Source: Limnomonas spitsbergensis (taxonomy: Eukaryota; Chlorophyta; Chlorophyceae; Chlamydomonadales). From it: a DNA stretch of 64,000 nt. This document shows positions 56,801 through 64,000 of the stretch, in pieces. How positions within the stretch are numbered: the stretch's first letter is position 1; each line of letters starts with the position of its first letter. The DNA is taken from contig JAYJMM010000037.1 in the NCBI GenBank assembly GCA_037349105.1, positions 3,100,001 to 3,164,000 of the forward strand. Direction: 5' to 3'. The notes under the pieces were generated by a model, which did not search any database, was not told where the DNA came from, and saw only the letters and a program-made list of their open reading frames with translations. The translations under genes were made by a program, and so were the position numbers.

Positions 56801-57085
56801 GGAGTTGCGCAGGACAGATCTGTGTGGCTGCTGGGCACCTCGTTTATGACAGAATGCAGATCACGAATGAATACATACCTTGTGTACCCCTCAAGGCCTC
56901 AGCGCAGCCCCACGGCATGCCAGGCCATAGGGACATCAAGCTCAAGGGGCCTAGCCATATCCACCTCCAGGATGCCATGCTGGGTGGCATCACTCAATTC
57001 CGGTCCTACTTTCTATCTGCAGTATCCTGCCTAGATGGGTCTCATGCAAACTGTTCTTGATGCCGGCCTCCTCCTTGTGCTTCTG
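56800..57085 (+). repeat. Dispersed repeat family 2, copy 5
   Basis: On the plus strand: PCVPLKASAQPHGMPG, then LKGPSHIHLQDAMLGG, in a 118-codon open frame beginning at 56704. It lies upstream of BTB/WD40 copy 3 in the same relative orientation as copies 1 and 3 of this family. Confidence 0.6.
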
Positions 57086-57309
57086 CGCCTGTTCAGCAGC
57101 ACAAGGGAGTCGCTAGGTTGACCACCATACATGGGCCCATGTCCAACTGACTATTCACACCCTGCTGATCATACTCCGTCACCGTATTCTGCCATTCAGG
57201 GGTCGACATGCGACATGTTTGTCCTGGGAATTTGCGCTCATCAAAAGTCGAAAGGAAGAAAGCGCATCGACGAATCACAACCATATCTCTGGAAATCCGT
57301 GATGACCCA

Positions 57310-60300
57310 ATGAGCAGTCAACGTACGCTGCTCTATCTCGGGGTGACGTCACTTTAAGCTTTTCCGATGGACGCTCCGTCAAGGCGCATTGGAGCCTTCT
57401 TGGGCTCGCCTCTCAAGTTCTTGAAGGTTTCCTTTCGGAAGCCAGGTCGGGACACGACGATCCGGCTCGTAAGAGGCATTCTTGCCAGGCTGCGGTTGAT
57501 GCATCATCCTCTACCGTGTCAGTAAGTGAACCGGGTATCAGCAGCTTAAGATCTCTCAGTGGAAAATTGATTGACCACCTGGATCAGTATCCATTACTGG
57601 TCCATAATTCAATGAGGAGGCCGTCAGGCCCAGCACCATGCGCCCACCTGCCCATGAACCATCCAGGAGTCCAGTATATACGGTATGGTACTGGTAGTCC
57701 ATAAACGCACCTGAACCCGAGTGCAATTTCACAGAGTGCCATTTCACTTCCGTTCATTTGAAGGGTTCTTTGCTCAACATGCGAGTGTGCGACGTATGAC
57801 GATGCAAAAAGTAGCTCATCATTATATGGTCCTGACTGGAGGGGGGGGCGGGTCAAAACAAAGGTCTGACCCGCATCCTGCAAGATTTGTTTATCAAGCC
57901 CCGGCTGACAACCAACCCATCCCTGCGCCTGGGGAACCCCTAAAGCCTTTCCTTCTCAGTCAAGAGCAGAATTATTTGGAACAGAACCGTAGTCATAATT
58001 TAGGTCCACGCAACCACCCCAAACATTATGTGTAGTATTTATTGCATCATGCAAGTTCACCCATAGTTTAATAATCATCCGCGTGGTCGGCATTAATTCG
58101 AGTTTCAACTTGCCGTACCAGTACAAGCCCAGGCCAGCAGTTTTTGCAATCCCAGACCGCCAAATTACCGCTCAAGTTCTGGAATTCTTTTCAGCGCGCA
58201 CGCAGTCTGCGCAATCCTCTAAATAAATGATTTTAAGCGAAACAGAATGCACATCATGGTATGGGTATAATCCCATCAGCTGATCTGTGCGCTTCTCATT
58301 ACCGGTAATTAATTGGTCATCAGACATCAGATGTCGAAGCAACAAAACAAAACATACGTCAGGCGAGGGACCCAGCCCGGGGTACTGGTGATGTACCTAG
58401 CCACCCTCTCTATAATTCAAATGCGTCAAAAAGGGAGACCTTGGGCATCACGCTAGTATCTCACGTCAGCTTGGGCATATGCACCTTGAACACCTTCCCC
58501 CTCTGCATCTTAGTGACCTCCTTGCCCAGCTACCCCTAAACCTCGCACCTCAGCACTCTTGCATATGGATCATATGGTGCTAGGTACAGGCGTGTTGGTG
58601 CAAGGATTATTTTTCCACCCCTTTAAATTTGTACTTTGGGGTAGACCCTCTAGCCTGACACCCCTCTCCACCTCCCCTCCTCTCCTATTCGAACCCCACC
58701 TGCGCCTCGATTGTTTGTAACACCAGAATTGGAAAGCTCTCATCAAGCTCTACGACTAAAGAGGGTGTATAACTTCACATTTTGCCCCCCTCCCCCCCCC
58801 CTAGCTGACTGTAACTCACAAGAATGTCCTTTCCTCCAAAGGTTGATGGATGCTTGGAGGACTGGATGGAGGTGCTCAGGTTACTGTACAATGGAGGTAA
58901 GCTTGGTTTATGGGCTGTGTGTTTATCTCAACTGGCATGTCCAATCACCAGCAATGAATGCCCTCACAAAAGCGGCTATTCGGTTGTGTGCCTTGTCACA
59001 GCCTAGGATTTCGAATAATCAGCGTCTTATGCCAATGACATGTGTATATTGCAGTGATGAAGGAGGGAGAATCCACAGTGACCTCGGCCATAGCCTTCCG
59101 TATCCTGCCCATCGCGCACCAGTACAACATGCCGGACGTGCTGGAGCGGTGTTTAAAAGCCTTTGATGCAGCCAAGCCTCAATTCTGGAATTCCCCTCCG
59201 ACACCTGCGCAATTATCAGCATCAACTGCCAGCTCAGCCACCGGCCCAGATATGTTTGAATGGCTCGCGCTGTCCGACTCCCTGCAGTAAACGACCATGA
59301 TTCGGGCATGCCTATCCCAGCTCTCTGAGGTGACAAAGCCTGCTGTCTCTCCCATTCTGGGTGCTCTGTACAGCCCTGCCCAGAGGGGCCTACTGCAGGG
59401 GCTCCGTCAGGAAACATGTATGGAGGTCATCAATGTGATGTCAGGCCTGCCGTTTGGGTTCAAGGTGAGGGCGTTACACAATGTTGTTTGATCAACATAT
59501 TATTTGACATTATCATTATAACTGAATATACCGGTGACATACAGCTGTATCTTGCTGTTGAAATGGTGCTACGATCTCTTGAAAATTTAATACTCAAATC
59601 TGCATGACTAAGGGCCAATTGATTATGACCCAACTTATTGCCACGTCAATAACTGAGGAGTTGCATTTCATTCCTTTACGGCTATGTTGCACTACATCCA
59701 CAGGGATCATGTGTTCCTCGAATGAGCCAGCCACCGTCAGTGAAGTGCGCAATAGTGGCGAATGTGAGTTGGGGTTAGTACGCGGGGGGTAGTACGGATA
59801 TGCTGGTTTGAATCCGCCTCGACTAAAAGCTCAGATGGAAGAGGTTGTTTATTAATGGAGATTGACTGCCTTGAACTTGGCATTACCTGTCCTTTCCATC
59901 CCCCAGGATGGTGACCTTCTTGAGGATGAAAATGGACATTTTGGACGCCGTTTGAGCTGTGTGTGGAACTCCCACCTGGTTTTCGAGTTCCCCTATCTTG
60001 GCGAAGTGTGTCTCCAAATTTGGGATATCGGCACTCAGAGAATGGCAGGTCACATAGAAAGTGGAATTTGCATGAAGTCTGGCCTTGACCACCTTGACGT
60101 CAATGCCAATGGACTTCTGTTGGTTGCCAGTGATGCTGATGATTATGATGACAACTGCAATATCTGGGACCTGGCCAGCCGTCAGCTCCGAGGTGCATTT
60201 GAGCCAGCAGGTGCAAAATGCGTGAGGCAGACTGCATGGCACGGTGCCAACTGTGTTGTCTATGGTACTCCAGAAGCTGAAAACGTGATAAACATGTGGG

Positions 60301-60842
60301 ACATTGCCAGAGATATGGAGGCTATGCCGAGCCTGAGAGGGCACAGCGACAAGGTCAGAGATTGGGAATGCTCGGAGGAGACAAGCTTGGTTATTTCATG
60401 CTCAGACGATAAGACCGTACGATTGTGGGATACACGCATGGGTGAATGTGTGCGCACCATGGAGGGACATCAAGGTCCAGTCTGCAGCGTTGGGATGGAT
60501 TTCAGCGGCCGTACAGCAGTCAGCAGCTGTGTTGATGATGGGACCATCAAGGTTTGGGATCTTGGTACCGGCTTGTGCAAAGGGTTGGCATTTGAGGATC
60601 CATGCGATATTGGCTGTGGAAGTACGGTTGCCCTAGACGCTTCAGGGACCACTGTGCTGGCCTCTTCGATTAAAGGGCACAGAACCTGGGACATCAGCAG
60701 GCAGGTGGCTTTGGATGACTACAGGCCTGAAGAGGGACACTGGGTGAGGACGTTCTGCCACGACCCTAGCCTGACAACTCTGTGCCTAATCACAGTTGCT
60801 CTCGAGGAAGGGTTCCCATCCACCATCCGGGTATGGCGCTAG
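57310..60842 (+). pseudogene. BTB/POZ-WD40 copy 3, pseudogene
   Basis: Exons correspond one to one with genes 1 and 2: 57310-57521, 58842-58896, 59055-59464, 59704-59763 and 59907-60842, with the same splice sites. Two lesions are clear. Exon 1 has lost a net 7 bp after MSSQRTL, so the BTB start is out of frame and meets a stop; the downstream frame (RGDVTLSFSDGR) has no ATG. Exon 3 has TAA where genes 1 and 2 have the Tyr codon of DSLQYTP. The rest is well preserved, including the whole WD40 part (DKTVRLWDTRMGECVRTMEG), which stays open for 311 codons. A truncated WD40-only protein from a downstream start cannot be excluded. Confidence 0.85.
57522..58841 (+). other. Intron 1 of BTB/WD40 copy 3
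   Basis: The start (57530-57770) aligns with the end of intron 1 of genes 1 and 2 (7560-7690 and 21760-21890). The remainder shows no gene. Confidence 0.5.
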
Positions 60843-61660
60843 AGTGCTCCATGCCCAACGTTGTCATGCCTTCCTTTTGAAGATTATTTAATATACGTTG
60901 CAGGAATAAAGGTTGCTTCACCAGATGATCAGGGGGGAGAGGAAGTATGATTATTTTGTTTTTTATAAGCTTGACGGGTAGTTGAGCAACAACTGTTAGG
61001 TTGCGTTCTTGGTAATTTTGCTGGCCTGATGTCCCCCTGCTTAAGGCTGCTCTGGGTACAAGTCAGCTTTATAAGGGTCTATGGCCGAGGGGGCTAGTAG
61101 GTACACCAGGCCCAGGTGCTTGCTTGGGTCTCCGTCTATTATAGGCAGTGCAACATTTGGTCCCGTGGGCCTAGTGGTGCCTACCTATTGGCCTGCCAAA
61201 AGCGGTATGGGGCGCTCTTCAAATAACATTGTTGCTTGTTGTAGGCATTATTTGTCTCCCTACTACTTCCATTGGAACCTGGCCTCTTGTTTGTCTTTCT
61301 ACTTCAAACTTACGATCCCCCCGAGATATTCAAAAGCACTTCTCCTTCGGTGCCGTCAATATCCGATCATCTGTACAGTCTTGGTAGCTTTGCACCTACC
61401 TACAGTATGGTATTTCTTTCCTGGGAACAACAGTGGATGACGGCAAGTTGTCGAGTCTATCAAAACATCTGCCAGATGTCGGCAAGGTTGGCAGCTGAAT
61501 TGTCTGGCTGGGTAGCTGCTGTTTCAGATTTGTTTGAATATGTGGCAGTTTGATAAAATTGATATCAACTTCTATAAGATTGGATGTATACATTATTACC
61601 ATTAGCAGCCAGCGTCCATTTCTTTGCTATCAGAAAAAAACATACTACCTGTCATACCCG
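60843..61660. other. Duplicated 3' flank of BTB/WD40 copy 3
   Basis: Aligns inverted with 17870-18658 and 3300-4136. No TGTAA within 100 bp of the stop. The 119-codon frame at 61081-61440 is not preserved in the other copies. Confidence 0.55.
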
Positions 61661-61669
61661 ACTTCGCCT

Positions 61670-63360
61670 GATTGGGGCTAAACCTTGACCGGCTTTCAAA
61701 CGCATGCCCAAGCAGCGTGGCTTCTCGTGCATGCGGCCTCGGGCTGAAGGCTGAAAGGCAAAAGGAATTCACAATTGCAGCCCAGCCACGAGAACATGTT
61801 TACATATCCCCTACATGGCATGCAGGCAGCATGTCAACGTTGAACGTTTATTCCGGTATCAAAAAGCAGTGCATGCAGTACAACACACATATGGACCGGC
61901 CATCCTAGTTGATGAAATATTTTAAGCTGCTCAACATCCCCAGGTGGCTGTCCAGCTCTAATGACGTTACACCTCTGGGCCATGCTGAAACGAAGCTCGG
62001 CCACGTCGGCAAAGAAAAAGTCAGCTAGGAAAGTCGAGGGAGAAGGCACGAGTGGAAAGAAAGGAATGCAATTTCACCCACCAAACAACAAGAACATAAG
62101 TCAGGCAAACTGTACCCCCGTCCCCTTAAGAGACTAGCCTTCAAAAAGCTTATATACAAGTTGCAAAAACCAGGGCCTCCCACCCCTGTCTGCGGGCTCT
62201 CCGACGTCCTGTCTGGTTGGGAGGAAAACATGAAAGGAACTTAAGGCTAGAGGACAGACAGAGAGGAGCACAAAGGGCCAAGAAAAACACCCCTCCAGAA
62301 AACGGAATGGCAGACCGAAGGGTCCCCGCCACTAAAAGCAAGAGAGAGACTAACAGGGAAAGAGCCAGTCCCCAGGGAGGCAAACAAATACAGCTGACTA
62401 GCCCAGGGGGGGGGGCAAAACACAACTAAAAAAAACCCATCCTCGAAAAGTATGGAGCTTGAAGAGAGCTTTCTATATCTGGTCTTTGAAATGCTTTTTG
62501 GCCCAACGGTGACTGAGGTACAGAGAGCCAAACAATGAGGATTTGCTAAATTTCACAAAAGCTTATTTTGCGAATAACATCTCAGCCCTGAGAAAACAGC
62601 ATAATATGAAGATCTCACTGCATAGGGTAGGGCCAGGGCTTTCCAACGACCCCTTGTGCATGGTCAACGGTCAACGCTAAGTACCCGGTCAACGCATGTC
62701 AAACTAGGAGGGTGGGGGGCCAAGGCCCTAAAAAACGTTATTTTTTTCTTGAAGCCGAGATACCCTTCCAAAAGTCCTTAGGTGCAACTCCCATGTCAAA
62801 CGGATAAGTTTTGGAGAATTAGGGGGGATGGGGTTCATAACTTTTTTTCTGCCCCCCCCACGGACTAGCCCTCAACAAAGTCGACCACGTCCTCAACAAA
62901 AGCCAGAGCCTCCCATCCATGCCTGCCCTGATACAACCGCTGAAAGTCCGTGGCGCCCTTGGGGGCGCCTGCCCAACTTCTCGCCCTCAGCCTCTCTTTC
63001 ACGCTAGGGCACTAAAGCACACATGCAGCGCATCCTCCACATGTTGGCCGTGTCCCTCAGCCCAGCACAGTTGGCAGTAGCGTGCGTCACCCTGCTGATC
63101 GCTGCGCCGTCCTCTATTACCAGCTGTGCTGGCCGCTCCAAGTCACAGCCTTAAGTACACACACGAGCGCACGCCCCTTTGCTAGTGCGGTTCCTGACGT
63201 GCGCCTGCTGTAGGCTGAAACCAGGCGTGGTAGGCGGCCGCAGACCAGTTTTTGGTGGCGGGGTCCCTAGGGTCTTTCCAGCCGACGACCTCCATCTGTG
63301 CCCGCTCTGCCTAGCTCTAATTGCATAATCTTGTTCAAAATGGGCGAGCAGGTCAGCCTC
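61670..63360 (-). mobile_element. Non-LTR-type retroelement 3' portion, minus strand
   Basis: An inverted copy of 16640-17830. The coding tail on the minus strand reads CQLCWAEGHGQHVEDALHV (about 63100-63045), then after a 1 bp loss KGATDFQ (62955) to FVEDVVDFVEG and a stop at 62862. The untranslated part reaches about 61670. The C-x2-C...H-x4-C arrangement is best seen here. Frames are interrupted, so the element is inactive. Confidence 0.5.
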
Positions 63361-63479
63361 AGATGGTCCTCCTGTTTATAGGCCTACATACACAATGTGG
63401 GAGCATGTGATGAGGTTTCATTTTTTAGCAGGGCCATGCAAAAGCCTGTCCAAGAAATCAATTACCATGCATCATTCAG

Positions 63480-64000
63480 CATGAAAGCGGCATCATGAGG
63501 AAGGCCATGCTACGTGCAATGGTGCTTATGGCTGCCGTGCTGCACAGCATACGCCACATGGCTGCCAAGGTGCGCCTCGTGCCCATCTAACTTCACACAT
63601 CTGGTTGGCGGTTATATGCGCGGCGCCCGTAGCCGAATGTGCTGTGGGCCTCTTGTCACCCCGGCCAGGCAAAGTACTGGGATGCGCAACTGGTGCAGTG
63701 AAGCGCTGGGTGCCCTCGAGGATCTGCAGTGGCTGTGTCAGGCACCAATCGGCCTTCAGCAGCCCTTCGTCACAAAGGTGATGGCTCTAGTGGACGATGC
63801 CTAAGATCAGGCGCAAATTGACTGGGCAGGCAAAGGGATCCTAGGGAGCCTCTAAGCCCAGGGCTGCGGCAGCCTAACGTGCCTAGTTTCTATAGCAGGC
63901 GCCATGCTGGCGCACCAACAGCAAGGAGTGTGTTGGTGTTGGCATAAAGTAAGGGCTGGGACTCTGCTACAATAGCTCAGCCGACACGAGATGACGGCGC
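63480..64000 (+). mobile_element. Retroelement fragment, plus strand, cut by window end
   Basis: Matches 15460-16060 (minus strand) and 16500-16870 (plus strand). A trace NWCSEALGALED followed by VTKVMALVDDA is at 63680-63800. It lies head to head with the preceding minus-strand fragment, as at 14965-17640. Confidence 0.45.

Noticed and set aside
59790..59850. tRNA-like GGTTTGAATCC sequence
   Set aside because: No matching acceptor, D or anticodon stems could be paired around it.

Overview
The window is nuclear DNA of a eukaryote, most likely a chlorophyte green alga (Chlorophyceae, possibly volvocine). Three things point there. Coding sequence is split by spliceosomal introns with clean GT(G/A)AG donors and CAG acceptors. 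TGTAA, the usual chlorophyte poly(A) signal, lies 45-60 bp past the stops of the two best gene models. The protein content (LysM plus GH19 chitinase, BTB plus WD40) and extreme minisatellite load also fit. The species cannot be named from this sequence. I saw no rRNA, convincing tRNA, CRISPR array or prokaryotic operon.

Layout. (1) 1-3300: a C-rich ~29 bp minisatellite, a copy of a dispersed repeat family (family 1) and a retroelement tail. (2) 4137-7917 (-): BTB/WD40 gene 1. (3) 8285-9705: family 2 repeat, a ~123 bp tandem repeat and a 16 bp minisatellite. (4) 9742-12985: a second 29 bp array and family 1 copy. (5) 13200-17640: family 2, family 1 and non-LTR-type retroelement debris in both orientations. 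(6) 18659-22114 (-): BTB/WD40 gene 2. (7) 22500-29600: family 2 and family 1 copies, a broken retrotransposon gag, and little else. (8) 29655-51810 (+): one ~22 kb gene of at least 21 exons encoding a secreted protein with up to nine LysM units, a ~500-residue region I do not recognise, and a C-terminal GH19 chitinase-like domain. Its introns hold at least nine different tandem arrays. (9) 51890-56590: a retroelement tail, family 2 and an inverted, partly intact family 1 copy. (10) 57310-60842 (+): BTB/WD40 copy 3, a pseudogene. (11) 60843-64000: duplicated 3' flank and more retroelement debris.

The three BTB/WD40 loci are segmental duplicates that share flanks as well as exons. Comparing them fixed the exon borders, including one acceptor that otherwise makes gene 2 look frameshifted. 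Copy 3 has a 7 bp deletion in exon 1 and a nonsense codon in exon 3.

Most long open frames here are artefacts of tandem repeats whose unit length keeps frames open (15, 16, 17, 18, 21 and 29 bp). They are annotated as repeats, not genes. The most interesting items are the LysM-unknown-GH19 gene, minisatellites starting at its 5' splice sites, telomere-like heptamer arrays in its introns, and two dispersed families that keep protein-coding traces.
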